This document shows, piece by piece, positions 16,170-24,878 of a stretch of DNA of 64,000 nucleotides. Position numbers and translations under genes: made by a program. The stretch lies in NCBI GenBank assembly GCA_910578275.1, contig CAJTPR010000001.1, positions 1-64,000 on the forward strand, written 5' to 3'. Position 1 is the first letter of the stretch, and each line of letters begins with the position of its first letter. The notes under the pieces are model-generated. The model was not told where the DNA came from. It saw only the letters and a program-made list of their open reading frames with translations, and made no database searches. This DNA comes from an uncultured Bacteroidales bacterium. Lineage in GTDB: Bacteria > Bacteroidota > Bacteroidia > Bacteroidales > P3.

Positions 16170-18233
16170 TTATATGTTCTTTCCGATACGGATACGGGCA
16201 TCCACCGCCACCACGCCCTTGGCATTGCCCAGCAAGGGATTGATGTCCATTTCCTGGATTTCGGGAGCCACCGCCACCAGCTTGGAAAGGGATTCCACGA
16301 CCTTGGCGAAAGCCTCGATGTCCACGCCTTCCTGGCCACGGACGCCTTGCAGCATCTTGTAGCCTTTGAGGCGTTCGATCATCCCGCGGGCGGTTTTCGC
16401 CGTGACGGGAGCCAGCCCCGTGCTCACGTCCTTGAGCACTTCGATGAAGATGCCGCCCAGGCCGCAAAGGATCATGTGGCCGAACTTGGGTTCGTATTTC
16501 ACGCCGGCAAAGATTTCCATGCCGCTCAACATGGGCTGCATCAGGATGGCCGTGGTATCCTTTATCCTTATCATACGTTCGAATTCGGCACGCACGGCCT
16601 GTTCGTCTTTCACGCCGAGGACGACGCCTCCCACATCCGACTTGTGTACGGGGCCGACCACCTTCATCACCAAGGGATAGCCCAGTTTCCGCGCCGCTTC
16701 GGCCGCTTCGTCGGCCGTGGAAACGACCGCTTCGCCCGCGCGAGGCACGCCGCAGGAATCCAACAGTATCTGTATCTGGTCGGGGGCGAGATAGCCGTCA
16801 GGGTTACGTTCGATGACGCCGCGGATGGCGGCCTTGTCCACGCCGGCAAGGTCGATGCGGTCGTCTTCGGGCTTGGGCGTATGGAATACCCTGCCCAAGG
16901 CGGATCCGAAAACCACCTCGTCGGAGAAGTTGACATGGTTCTTGCCCAAGAACTCGTCGATTTCCTCCTTGGCCGTGACCACGGCGGGAAGCACGGGATA
17001 AATCGGCTTCCGGGAAGTCTTCATCTTCTCGTCCAGCAAACGATACACATCGAAGATACGCACCAGTCCGGGCGTTCCGAAAATGACCACCATGGCGTCG
17101 ATTTCATCGTATTCTTCGTTGCAGGCGTCGATGATGAGCCCCAGATGCTCGGCCGTTCCCGTGGCCAGGAAGTCGATGGGATTGGCCACCGAAGAACCGG
17201 CGAAAAGCTTTTCCTTGAGCGGCCGCGTCTTGTCCGGATCGAGCTTGGGGACGTTCAGCCCTGCCTTGGAAAGCGCGTCGGTGAGCATGACCGCCGGACC
17301 GCCGGCATGGGTGATGATGGCGATGTTCTTGCCTTTGAGCTCGGGCAACTGGAAGATGGATGCCACGGTCATCAAGTCCTGACGCCCATGGCAACGGACG
17401 ATGCCCGCTTTCCTGAAAAGGGCGTCCACCGCCACGTCGGAAGAGGCCAACGCGCCCGTATGCGAAGAGGCGGCACGGCTTCCCGCTTCGGAGGAACCGG
17501 CCTTTATCGCCGCTATGCGACAGCCCTTGCCTATGAGCGAACGGGCATGGACGAGCAGTTTCTGCGGGTCGCGTATGTTTTCGATATACAACAGCTTCAC
17601 ACGTGAACTGGTCTCCGGATCGAAAGTCTCGTCCAGATGCGCCAGGATCTCTTCCACGCCCAACTGCGCGGAATTGCCCACGGCGAAGATATTGGCGAAA
17701 CGCAAGCCCGCCGTGATGGCGGACTCCAATATGAACACGCCCGTGGCGCCGCTTCCGGTGATGAAGTCGCAACCTTTGGGATCGTAGGCGGGTATGGGGG
17801 TCGAAAAGATGCTATGGTGCCAAGGAGTGAGTATTCCCGTGCAGTTGGGGCCTATCAAGGCCGCGCCGGCCTTGTCGCAATACTGCACGATCCGGTCTTC
17901 CAGCATCTTGCCCTCATGGCCTTCTTCCCCGAAACCGGCCGAAATGATGATGACAGCCTTGGTGCCCTTTTCTTCGGTAAGCACCTTCACCGCCTCGGAA
18001 GCGAACTTGGCCGCCACGGCGATTACCGCCAAATCCACTTGGGGCAAATCGTGCACGTTGCGGTAGCACGGCAAGCCTTGGATGGTATCGGCCTTGGGAT
18101 TGACGGTATAGACGGGACCTTGGAATTTACCGTCCACGATATGTTTCACGATCTTGCCGCCGGGCTTGGTCACATCGTCGGAAGCGCCCACCACCACGAT
18201 CGATCCGGGCTTGAACAGTTGTTCGGCTATCAT
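16170..18233 (-). CDS. ADP-forming acetate/acyl-CoA ligase (fused alpha-beta)
   Basis: Converts acyl-CoA, ADP and phosphate to the acid, CoA and ATP (or the reverse). The 687-aa chain has an N-terminal CoA-binding Rossmann domain (SIVVVGASDDVTKPGG), a succinyl-CoA-ligase-like middle with the phosphohistidine in SSHTGALASSD near residue 256, and a C-terminal ATP-grasp domain from about residue 460 (GYPLVMKVVGPVHKSDVGGV). Both subunits of the archaeal-type enzyme are thus in one chain, as in many bacteria. Substrate specificity cannot be read. It lies 30 nt downstream of butyrate kinase, suggesting joint use in acyl-CoA fermentation. Confidence 0.88.
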   Translation of the reverse strand: MIAEQLFKPGSIVVVGASDDVTKPGGKIVKHIVDGKFQGPVYTVNPKADTIQGLPCYRNVHDLPQVDLAVIAVAAKFASEAVKVLTEEKGTKAVIIISAGFGEEGHEGKMLEDRIVQYCDKAGAALIGPNCTGILTPWHHSIFSTPIPAYDPKGCDFITGSGATGVFILESAITAGLRFANIFAVGNSAQLGVEEILAHLDETFDPETSSRVKLLYIENIRDPQKLLVHARSLIGKGCRIAAIKAGSSEAGSRAASSHTGALASSDVAVDALFRKAGIVRCHGRQDLMTVASIFQLPELKGKNIAIITHAGGPAVMLTDALSKAGLNVPKLDPDKTRPLKEKLFAGSSVANPIDFLATGTAEHLGLIIDACNEEYDEIDAMVVIFGTPGLVRIFDVYRLLDEKMKTSRKPIYPVLPAVVTAKEEIDEFLGKNHVNFSDEVVFGSALGRVFHTPKPEDDRIDLAGVDKAAIRGVIERNPDGYLAPDQIQILLDSCGVPRAGEAVVSTADEAAEAARKLGYPLVMKVVGPVHKSDVGGVVLGVKDEQAVRAEFERMIRIKDTTAILMQPMLSGMEIFAGVKYEPKFGHMILCGLGGIFIEVLKDVSTGLAPVTAKTARGMIERLKGYKMLQGVRGQEGVDIEAFAKVVESLSKLVAVAPEIQEMDINPLLGNAKGVVAVDARIRIGKNI

Positions 18234-18263
18234 CTCTGCAATCTTTTCTATGAATTATAAGGA

Positions 18264-19343
18264 CTAAGCGTAAATCCTGGCCTGGATCTCGCCCTTGTGC
18301 AACATGTAGGCGTTCATCGCCAAGGCTTTCATCTCGTCTTCACCCGGATACACGAACACGGGGGCGATGAACGAGACACGTTCCTTGATGGCTTCCACGA
18401 AATCCTTGCCGCGGGCGATACCGCCGGTAACGAGGATGGCGTCCACCTGGCCCTTGAGCACCGTGGCCTGCGCGCCCACTTCCTTGGATACCTGGTAAAT
18501 CATGGCCTGTTCGATCAAGGCCGCCTTTTCGTCGCCGGCCTTCACGCGCAATTCCACCTCATAAGCGTCGTTGGTGCCCAAGTAGGCCACATATCCGCCT
18601 TGGCCGCAAACCATCTTGCGAAGTCGCGCCTGGGTGTATTTTCCGCTGAAACAAGCGTCGATAAGCTGGCCGCAAGGCAAGCTGCCGCTGCGTTCGGGGC
18701 TGAACGGGCCGTTGCCGTCCAGGCAGTTGTCCACGTCCACTACCGAACCCTTGCGATGGGCGGCCACGCTGACGCCTCCGCCCAGATGAACGACGACCAG
18801 ATTGAGGTCTTCATATTTCTTGCCATGTTCGTTGGCATAAGTACGAGCGATGGCTTTCTGGTTCAAGGCGTGGAAGATCGAAACGCGCGTGAACGCGGGA
18901 TGGCCGGTGATACGCGCCACTTCGTCCAATTCATCGACCACGACGGGATCGGCGATATAGGCCTTGGCCTTGCCGCTCAACTGTGCCAAGTCGGCAGCGA
19001 TCAGACCGCCGAGGTTGCTGGCGTGCTTGCCGGTAACGCCGGCACGCAGATCCCTTTTCAAGGCTTCATTCACCTCGTAGATGCCCGAAGCCACCGGCTT
19101 CACCAAGCCGCCACGTCCCACCACGTAGTCGAATTCGGAAAGGTCCATCTTGGCCTCGTCCTTGATGACATTGACGATCATGTCGCGACGGAACGCGAAC
19201 TGGTCGGTGATTTCAGCGAAAGGTGCCAATTCCTCGGCGCCGTGCTTGATGTTTTTCTGGAAAACGTTCTGCTCGTCGACGAAAACGGCGATTTTGGTGG
19301 ATGTGGATCCGGGATTTACGGTCAATACCTTAACAGAGGCCAT
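18264..19343 (-). CDS. buk: Butyrate kinase
   Basis: Interconverts butyryl phosphate plus ADP with butyrate plus ATP; the same enzyme family also handles branched short-chain acids. The 359-aa protein belongs to the acetokinase/ASKHA fold: NPGSTSTKIAVF near residue 9, HLGGGVSVAAHRKG near 205 and GGIARG near 320. The NPGSTSTK motif and length separate it from acetate kinase (about 400 aa). Start at 19343 gives this motif at the N terminus. No phosphotransbutyrylase gene is next to it, which is unusual; an ADP-forming acyl-CoA ligase follows instead. Promoter at 19405-19435. Confidence 0.92.
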   Translation of the reverse strand: MASVKVLTVNPGSTSTKIAVFVDEQNVFQKNIKHGAEELAPFAEITDQFAFRRDMIVNVIKDEAKMDLSEFDYVVGRGGLVKPVASGIYEVNEALKRDLRAGVTGKHASNLGGLIAADLAQLSGKAKAYIADPVVVDELDEVARITGHPAFTRVSIFHALNQKAIARTYANEHGKKYEDLNLVVVHLGGGVSVAAHRKGSVVDVDNCLDGNGPFSPERSGSLPCGQLIDACFSGKYTQARLRKMVCGQGGYVAYLGTNDAYEVELRVKAGDEKAALIEQAMIYQVSKEVGAQATVLKGQVDAILVTGGIARGKDFVEAIKERVSFIAPVFVYPGEDEMKALAMNAYMLHKGEIQARIYA

Positions 19344-19404
19344 AAGTCTTATTATTGTTTTAGTGTTATTAAAATCGTCGGGGAAACGCGCCGCACGCGG
19401 GCGG

Positions 19405-19435
19405 CAAAGGTAATTCGTTTGATGCGGTTTTACAA
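19405..19435 (-). promoter_or_regulatory. Promoter of buk
   Basis: Minus-strand TTG (19433-19435), 20-nt spacer, TACCTTTG (19405-19412), 61 nt before the buk ATG. Confidence 0.65.
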
Positions 19436-19621
19436 GGGAAAACGGAACAGGGCGAAGTTTCCCGCGGAAGCGGTATGCCGCCACGGCAAGAGAACAGGAG
19501 GCGGCTGCGTCATGATGCCCGAATACAAGGAACCGCCCCTGCCACAGATAATCGCAGCAGGGGTAAATTCAAAAAAAACGGAGTTTTGCTCCCTCATGAA
19601 AAGGAGGGCAACGGCTTTCCG

Positions 19622-19948
19622 CTACATGGTGGCCAAGGCCGCGGCGAACACGCCCATGACAAGGACAATCAGGATGACGCCCAGCAAGGACAACGCCAAA
19701 CCCGCGATGGCCAAGCCTCTGGGTTTCCGGCATACGCCGATGACGGAAAACACCAGTCCCAAAATCCAAACCACCCAGTCGAATGCGGGCACCCAGCAAA
19801 ACACGACGCCCACCAAGGCCAGCACGAACCCCGCGATGCCGAAGCCGTTGTTCTTGTTCGCGGCCGGCACATTGTTGACGATGATCGTCTGCCCGCCAGA
19901 AGGATTCAGGCCATTCCGGCAATTCATGTTTTCTTCCATGCTATTCAT
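19622..19948 (-). CDS. DUF4190-like small membrane protein
   Basis: A 108-aa protein with a polar N terminus rich in Asn and two long Gly/Val/Leu-rich transmembrane stretches: GIAGFVLALVGVVF through VVWILGLVFSVIGV, then GLAIAGLALSLLGVILI. The repeated G-x-A/I-G-x-x-L pattern is that of DUF4190 domains; function is unknown. Stand-alone gene between buk and a divergent lipoprotein gene. A weak -7 box, TATCTTCG, lies at 20033-20040 on the same strand. Confidence 0.65.
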   Translation of the reverse strand: MNSMEENMNCRNGLNPSGGQTIIVNNVPAANKNNGFGIAGFVLALVGVVFCWVPAFDWVVWILGLVFSVIGVCRKPRGLAIAGLALSLLGVILIVLVMGVFAAALATM

Positions 19949-20137
19949 TTTTCATTGCAAACGTCCATGAGAAAGCCGCGCCCGGAACGGGCAAAGACCA
20001 TCCGCCCGGCCGGCGCCCCTCATTTCCGGCCGCGAAGATAGGCAAAAGAAACATATCGTCCGGGCGGGGCGCCCCCTCGCCGCCCTCATCCTCCCATTGA
20101 GCTACGGCGAAGGTTTTCTTTTTTCCCGCGCTCTTGT

Positions 20138-20145
20138 TATCTTTG
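20138..20145 (+). promoter_or_regulatory. -7 box of the lipoprotein-ung-aroQ cluster
   Basis: TATCTTTG, a perfect match, 18 nt before the ATG at 20164. A T-rich stretch (about 20115-20124) stands where the -33 element would be. Confidence 0.6.
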
Positions 20146-20163
20146 ACGTTTAATCACGAAATC

Positions 20164-20304
20164 ATGCGCAAGAAGCGGATTTTCTTTCTTTCGGGCTTGG
20201 TTTTCGCCCTTTTCTTGGCGGTATCGCTTTGTTCCTGTTCCAACACGAGGAATCTCTGCCCCGCCTATGGCAACCATTACAAGGTAGAACCCCTGCCGTA
20301 TTAG
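20164..20304 (+). CDS. Small predicted lipoprotein
   Basis: A 46-aa ORF: basic start (RKKRIFF), a hydrophobic helix and a lipobox-like AVSLC followed by SCSN, then a mature part of about 20 residues with CPAYGNHYKVEPLP. The CPAYG motif occurs in tiny conserved Bacteroidota lipoproteins of unknown function. It has a good promoter at 20138 and lies 12 nt before the next gene, with which it is probably cotranscribed. Confidence 0.6.
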   Translation: MRKKRIFFLSGLVFALFLAVSLCSCSNTRNLCPAYGNHYKVEPLPY

Positions 20305-20316
20305 CGGAACGGCCTT

Positions 20317-21090
20317 ATGAAGCGACTCGGCATACTGCGGCGGATCATCATCGGCGGATTGCTTTTCCTGCAATCCCTCGCCGCCGTACATGCCCAGGTA
20401 ACGGTCTACGAAGACTTCGTGCCACCTCGAGGGCACATCTACCAAAAGGAACGTTTCATCTACGCGCAAATCCATACCGCCGGTTTCTCGATAGGCTACG
20501 AACAGGGAATGCTGAACCGGAAGTTCAACTATTCGGGATGGAACGTGGAATTTTCCACGCAGATAAATCCCAAGACCAAGGCCGTGAACTGGTACGGGAG
20601 AGGACGAAGTTACAAGTACGGCATGCTCAACAGTTTCTGCATGATACGGGCGGGCTACGGCGGGCTGTGGGTCCTGAACGAAAAACCGCACTGGGGTGGC
20701 GTGCAAGTGGCGCTCAGCTATCGGGGAGGCTTCTCGCTGGGGCTGGCATTCCCGCAATACGTCTATGTGCTGCAAGACACTACGGGCACGCTCAAGCTCG
20801 AAAGGATGAATGCCGACGACCCGCGCCATCAGGACGTGGGCTACATCGTGCGCCGAAGCCGTATCTTCAAAGGATTCTCGGGGCTGCGACCCTACCCCGG
20901 ACTCTACGCCAAGGTGGGCTTGGACTTCGAATTCGGGAAATCCGAGAAAAGAAGCCATACCTTGGGATTCGGAGCGACCTACGACTGCTATTTCACCCGT
21001 ATCCCGCTGATGATGCACAAGAAGAATCCGTTCGGATTCCTGAACTTCTATATCGAATACAAATTCGGAATGCGCTATGGCCTACGTTAA
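20317..21090 (+). CDS. Predicted outer-membrane beta-barrel protein, unknown function
   Basis: A 257-aa protein with a signal peptide (residues 1-26, cleavage after VHA) and a mature chain of alternating aromatic/hydrophobic strands (FSIGYEQGMLNRKF, GLYAKVGLDFEFG, FLNFYIEYKFGMRYGLR) typical of an outer-membrane barrel. The C terminus is strand-like but ends in Leu-Arg rather than Phe. I do not recognise a specific family. Its 3' end overlaps the ung start by 14 nt, so translation may be coupled. Confidence 0.6.
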   Translation: MKRLGILRRIIIGGLLFLQSLAAVHAQVTVYEDFVPPRGHIYQKERFIYAQIHTAGFSIGYEQGMLNRKFNYSGWNVEFSTQINPKTKAVNWYGRGRSYKYGMLNSFCMIRAGYGGLWVLNEKPHWGGVQVALSYRGGFSLGLAFPQYVYVLQDTTGTLKLERMNADDPRHQDVGYIVRRSRIFKGFSGLRPYPGLYAKVGLDFEFGKSEKRSHTLGFGATYDCYFTRIPLMMHKKNPFGFLNFYIEYKFGMRYGLR

Positions 21091-21763
21091 CCCGCAAATG
21101 GAAGCCGGCTGGCTGGAAGTACTGCGCCCCCAGTTCGAGGCGCCGTATTTCGCCCAGCTCAAACAATTCCTCGTGGAGGAAAAACAGGCCCGGATCGTTT
21201 ATCCGCCGGGCAAGCTCATCTTCAACGCCTTCAACAGCACGCCTTTCGACAGCGTGAAAGTGGTACTGATAGGCCAAGACCCCTATCACGAGCCCGGACA
21301 GGCGGAAGGGCTCTGCTTCTCGGTGCCCGACGGCTGTCCTTTTCCTCCCTCCTTGCTCAACATCCTCAAGGAACTGCAACAAGACCTCGGCCTCGCCTTT
21401 CCGCAAAGCGGCCATCTCGGCAAATGGGCCCGGCAAGGCGTTTTCCTGCTCAACGCCACGCTCACCGTGCGCGCGCATCAGGCCGGTTCGCACCAAAAAA
21501 GAGGCTGGGAAACATTCACCGACGCGGTAATCGCAACCCTTTCGCAGAAAAAGAGCGGATTGGTATTCATGCTTTGGGGCAGTTACGCCCAAGCCAAGGC
21601 CAGCCTTATCGACACCAGCAAGCACCATATCCTCAAGGCCGTGCACCCCTCGCCCCTGTCCGCCTACCGGGGATTCTTCGGCTGCCGGCATTTTTCAAAG
21701 ACAAACGCCCTGCTGCAAAGCCAGGGACTTTCGCCCATCGACTGGGACTTGACAAAACCCTGA
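21077..21763 (+). CDS. ung: Uracil-DNA glycosylase (family 1)
   Basis: Removes uracil from DNA to start base-excision repair. The 228-aa protein has the water-activating motif GQDPYHEPGQAEGLCFSVP near residue 70 with its catalytic aspartate, and the leucine-loop motif HPSPLSAYRGFFGCRHFS near residue 190. Length is standard. It overlaps the preceding barrel gene by 14 nt, and aroQ follows after 5 nt. Confidence 0.97.
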   Translation: MAYVNPQMEAGWLEVLRPQFEAPYFAQLKQFLVEEKQARIVYPPGKLIFNAFNSTPFDSVKVVLIGQDPYHEPGQAEGLCFSVPDGCPFPPSLLNILKELQQDLGLAFPQSGHLGKWARQGVFLLNATLTVRAHQAGSHQKRGWETFTDAVIATLSQKKSGLVFMLWGSYAQAKASLIDTSKHHILKAVHPSPLSAYRGFFGCRHFSKTNALLQSQGLSPIDWDLTKP

Positions 21764-21768
21764 CACCT

Positions 21769-22209
21769 ATGAAGATCGCCATCGTAAACGGACCCAACCT
21801 GAACCTCACCGGACATCGCCAGACCGACATCTACGGTACCGACACGTTCGAGAAGTACATACCCGCCTTGCGCGAACTTTTCCCCACGCACGACATCGTG
21901 TATTTCCAAAGCAACGTGGAGGGTGAAATCATCAACATACTGCATACCTGCAAGGGCGAACGCCGCATGGTGCTGCTCAACGCGGGCGGATACACGCACA
22001 CGTCGGTAGCCTTGCGCGACGCGGTATCGGCCATCGACGTACCTGTCGTGGAGATACACATGAGCCAGGTGGCGGCACGGGAGGAGTTCCGCCATACGTC
22101 CCTGGTCGGCGCGGCCTGCGCGGGCACGATCGCGGGCTTCGGCATGGACTCCTACCGCCTGGGCATACTGGCCTTGGAAAAAATCCAGGAGAAGAACAAA
22201 AAAAAGTAG
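21769..22209 (+). CDS. aroQ: 3-dehydroquinate dehydratase, type II
   Basis: Third step of the shikimate pathway. The 146-aa protein starts KIAIVNGPNLNL, with the lid tyrosine in TDIYG near residue 24, the substrate loop LLNAGGYTHTSVALRDA near residue 70 and VVEIHMSQ...REEFRHTS near 100 carrying the catalytic histidine. Some positions differ from the usual form (NAGGY for NPGAY), but the active-site Tyr, Asn and His are present. Start chosen at 21769, just after ung. Confidence 0.94.
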   Translation: MKIAIVNGPNLNLTGHRQTDIYGTDTFEKYIPALRELFPTHDIVYFQSNVEGEIINILHTCKGERRMVLLNAGGYTHTSVALRDAVSAIDVPVVEIHMSQVAAREEFRHTSLVGAACAGTIAGFGMDSYRLGILALEKIQEKNKKK

Positions 22210-22230
22210 GGCGGGAAAAGCCTCGGAACC

Positions 22231-23292
22231 TTACCGGTCTTTCAAGAACCTTCCGGCATCCAGTTGCGAGAACCTGCGTTTGCCTTTCACGTGGTATTGC
22301 CATAGGATGCTCCCGTCGAACAGCCCCGTGAGTTCCCGGCGCTGCTTCAAGGCTTTCCGTTTTTCCAGGTCGCGCGCCTTGTTCTTCCTGAAATCCCGAC
22401 GAGCGCGGAACACCGCCTTGAAATTTCCCCTCTCGCCCTTGATCAGGAAGACGAAAGCCGCCAGGTAATCCAGAAAAAAACGCGCGAAAAACACCTTTTT
22501 CAATTCCTTTTCCGGCAGGTTCTTGCAAAGCAGGCTCAAATTGTTACGGAAATTGAGATACGTCTTGGCCGCCGAACTCTTGGGCAACGTCCCGCCCCCT
22601 ACATGATAGATGACCGAACCGGGTTCATACACCACCTTGTAGCCCAAGTTACGCATGCGCCAGCAAAAATCGATTTCTTCCATGTGGGCGAAGAAATCGG
22701 GGTCGAGCCCGCCGTGTTCCAGATACAGGTCGGCCCGGACGAAAAGGGCGGCTCCCGTAGCCCAAAGCAACTGGCAAGGATCGTCGTACTGCCCATGATC
22801 GGATTCGGCGGTATCGAAGATGCGGCCCCGGCAGAAAGGGTAGCCCAGCTTGTCCATGAAGCCGCCGGCGGCGCCCGCGTATTCAAAGCGTCGCTTGTCG
22901 TGCCAGGAAAGCAACTTGGGCTGGGCGGCAGCGATGGCCGGGTCGGCCTCCATGACCCCGATCACAGGTTCTATCCAGCCAGGGGTGACCTCTATGTCGG
23001 AATTGAGCAAGACGAAATACTTGTAGGTTTCGCCTCCGGCCTCGGCCCGCCGCTGGATTTCCTGCAAGGCGAGGTCGTAGCCCGAGGCGAAACCCTCGTT
23101 GCGGGCGTTGCGCACGGTCATCAGTCGTGGAAAGCGCGCCTGCAAGAAAGTCATCGAGTCGTCGGTGGAAGCATTGTCGGCCACCACCACGTCGACGCCG
23201 GGCCTGCCGGTATGTTCCACCACGAGGGGAAGGAACTTCTCCAGGAATTTCTTGCCGTTCCAATTCAAGATCACAACGGCGGTCTTGGGCAT
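22231..23292 (-). CDS. Family 2 glycosyltransferase
   Basis: Predicted to transfer a sugar from a nucleotide donor onto a surface glycan. The 353-aa protein has the GT-A fold signature: VVILNWNG at the N terminus, VVADNASTDDS near residue 38, the DxD-like LLNSDIEV near residue 95, and EEIDFCWRMRNLGY near 210, typical of rhamnosyl-type GT2 enzymes. The C terminus is basic and coiled, without clear membrane spans except a short hydrophobic FFLDYLAAFVFLI. Met codons at 23319 and 23307 are unlikely starts because the -7 box covers 23317-23324; ATG 23292 fits. Acceptor and donor unknown. Confidence 0.85.
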   Translation of the reverse strand: MPKTAVVILNWNGKKFLEKFLPLVVEHTGRPGVDVVVADNASTDDSMTFLQARFPRLMTVRNARNEGFASGYDLALQEIQRRAEAGGETYKYFVLLNSDIEVTPGWIEPVIGVMEADPAIAAAQPKLLSWHDKRRFEYAGAAGGFMDKLGYPFCRGRIFDTAESDHGQYDDPCQLLWATGAALFVRADLYLEHGGLDPDFFAHMEEIDFCWRMRNLGYKVVYEPGSVIYHVGGGTLPKSSAAKTYLNFRNNLSLLCKNLPEKELKKVFFARFFLDYLAAFVFLIKGERGNFKAVFRARRDFRKNKARDLEKRKALKQRRELTGLFDGSILWQYHVKGKRRFSQLDAGRFLKDR

Positions 23293-23316
23293 CCGTGTCT
23301 GTCGCATATCGAACCG

Positions 23317-23324
23317 CAAAGATA
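23317..23324 (-). promoter_or_regulatory. -7 box of the GT2 gene
   Basis: TATCTTTG on the minus strand, 24 nt before the ATG at 23292. Back-to-back with the box at 23351-23358, only 26 bp apart. Confidence 0.6.
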
Positions 23325-23350
23325 CGAAATCAGGACACTCCGCTTTTGCT

Positions 23351-23358
23351 TATCTTTG
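23351..23358 (+). promoter_or_regulatory. -7 box of the DUF819 gene
   Basis: TATCTTTG ending 6 nt before the ATG at 23365, so the transcript should start at or within a few bases of the start codon (leaderless or nearly so). Confidence 0.6.
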
Positions 23359-23364
23359 CCCCTC

Positions 23365-24567
23365 ATGAACGACCTCCTTTCTTATGGACGGACAGGCCTC
23401 GTGCTGGCCCTTTACTTGCTCGGCCCGTTGCTGATCTGCCGGCTGTACGGCCGGTTCAGGATATTGTCGAAAGCGGGCACGATCGTGATGGCCTACGCCT
23501 TGGGCATCCTCATGTCCTTGAGCGGGTTGATGGACGAGACGCTGCCGCAAGCCGCCACCGTGACCAAGAGCCAGGACCTGCTGCAAGACCTCTGCGTGCC
23601 GCTGGCCATTCCGCTCATGCTCTTCTCGGCCGATTTCCGCAGCTGGATGAAAAGTTTCAAAAAGACGTTCGTTTCCTTTTTCTGCGGGATCGCCGCCGCC
23701 ACCTTGTCGGTCTTCCTCGCCTTTTGCCTGTTCCGGAACCAAGGCATCTTCGAACTGGACAAGGCCGCCGGGCTGATGGTAGGCTTTTATACGGGCGGAA
23801 CGCCCAACGTGGCCGCGCTCGACATGGCCTTGCGACCTTCGGCGGAAACGTTCCTGCTGGTCAACACGTTCGAGATATTCATCACGTTTTTCCTATTGGC
23901 CTTCCTGGTGGGCGGCGGATACAAGCTGGTCCGGAAAATATTGCGCTACGCTCCCGAAAAACCCGATGAATCCGTAGCGGAGGCCACACCGGCAGCGGAG
24001 GCGGACTCGTTCGAGAACTATTCCGGCATGTTTTCGGCCAAGACACTGAAATCGTTGCTGTTGCCTTTCGCCTGCTCGGTCGCCCTCTCCGGCCTGGCCG
24101 CCGCATGCAGTTTCCTTTGGGTGCCGGAAAACTACCGCGTCGTTTCCGTCATCCTGATCATAACCACCTTGGCCATCGCGCTCTCTTTTTGGGAAAAACT
24201 GCGACGCACCCCCAAGATGTTCGAGTTGGGAATGTATTTCATCCTGGTTTTCAGCATCATCGTAGCCTCCCGATTCAACATCGCCAAGGTCGGCGGACAA
24301 GCCGGCGGACTGATGGCGTTCATCGCCGTGGTGCTGCTGCTGTGCCTGCTGACGCATCTGCTCCTGGCCAAATGCTGCCAGGTGGATGCCGACCTGTTCA
24401 CCATCTCCGCCGTAGGCCTGATCTTCTCGCCGCCGTTCGTGCCCACCGTGGCCGGACTGATGAAAAGCCGCCGTTGTCTTATCAGCGGCATCGTCGTGGG
24501 ACTTTTGGGCTATGCCACGGGCACGTATCTGGGCATGTTGACGTTCATGCTGGTTCACAACCTCTGA
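23365..24567 (+). CDS. DUF819 family membrane protein
   Basis: A 400-aa polytopic inner-membrane protein with about ten predicted spans. The order of conserved patches, GLMVGFYTGGTPNVAAL near residue 140 and the C-terminal LLGYATGTYLG, fits the DUF819 family, which is uncharacterised but transporter-like. A charged cytoplasmic or periplasmic loop (about residues 200-225, rich in Glu/Ala/Pro) splits it into two halves. Start at 23365 sits 6 nt after the -7 box. A terminator follows at 24580. Confidence 0.78.
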   Translation: MNDLLSYGRTGLVLALYLLGPLLICRLYGRFRILSKAGTIVMAYALGILMSLSGLMDETLPQAATVTKSQDLLQDLCVPLAIPLMLFSADFRSWMKSFKKTFVSFFCGIAAATLSVFLAFCLFRNQGIFELDKAAGLMVGFYTGGTPNVAALDMALRPSAETFLLVNTFEIFITFFLLAFLVGGGYKLVRKILRYAPEKPDESVAEATPAAEADSFENYSGMFSAKTLKSLLLPFACSVALSGLAAACSFLWVPENYRVVSVILIITTLAIALSFWEKLRRTPKMFELGMYFILVFSIIVASRFNIAKVGGQAGGLMAFIAVVLLLCLLTHLLLAKCCQVDADLFTISAVGLIFSPPFVPTVAGLMKSRRCLISGIVVGLLGYATGTYLGMLTFMLVHNL

Positions 24568-24579
24568 TCTTTTCCCGAC

Positions 24580-24604
24580 TCCGCCCCGCACACGGCGGAT
24601 TTTC
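24580..24604 (+). terminator. Terminator of the DUF819 gene
   Basis: Stem TCCGCC / GGCGGA (24580-24585 and 24594-24599), 8-nt loop, followed by TTTT (24600-24603). Confidence 0.5.
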
Positions 24605-24741
24605 CCGACTCGGCCACTTGTTGACAAAAAGCTTCCGCGAGGCTTGTTCCGGCCTCCGATTTTCTTTTATTACTATCAGCATCAATTTGTTAACAACTCA
24701 TTTTTACCCTTTTCGGAGATACGACTTTTTTCTTTTATTAG

Positions 24742-24749
24742 TATATTTG
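24742..24749 (+). promoter_or_regulatory. -7 box of the polysaccharide export operon
   Basis: TATATTTG, a perfect TAnnTTTG match in an AT-rich stretch. It predicts a 5' leader of about 125 nt before the first gene at 24879. No TTTG at exactly 20 nt upstream. Confidence 0.6.
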
Positions 24750-24878
24750 CAAATTCATGCCCGCTGGAATCTCAACTTATATTGTTGATTTGCAGCGTAA
24801 AAACAATTCCTGACGGCAAGTTATGGAAGCCGGCTCCGGATCGGACCCGAAAGTCAGGCGACATGGAAACGACAGACA

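Larger units (their letters stand above)
24568..24878. other. 311-nt intergenic region: terminator, promoter and long 5' leader
   Basis: No gene is visible here. It holds the terminator of the DUF819 gene (24580-24604), an AT-rich segment, a perfect -7 box at 24742-24749, and then about 125 nt of leader before the ATG at 24879. I could not recognise a known riboswitch in the leader. Confidence 0.6.

Noticed and set aside
19547..19580. Inverted repeat CCCCTGC...GCAGGGG downstream of the DUF4190 gene
   Set aside because: Not followed by a T-run on the minus strand; left out as a terminator.
24570..24611. Direct repeat TTTTCCCGACTC at 24570 and 24600, exactly 30 bp apart
   Set aside because: The second copy coincides with the T-tract of a terminator, and 12-nt repeats of this composition can arise by chance; no third copy seen.
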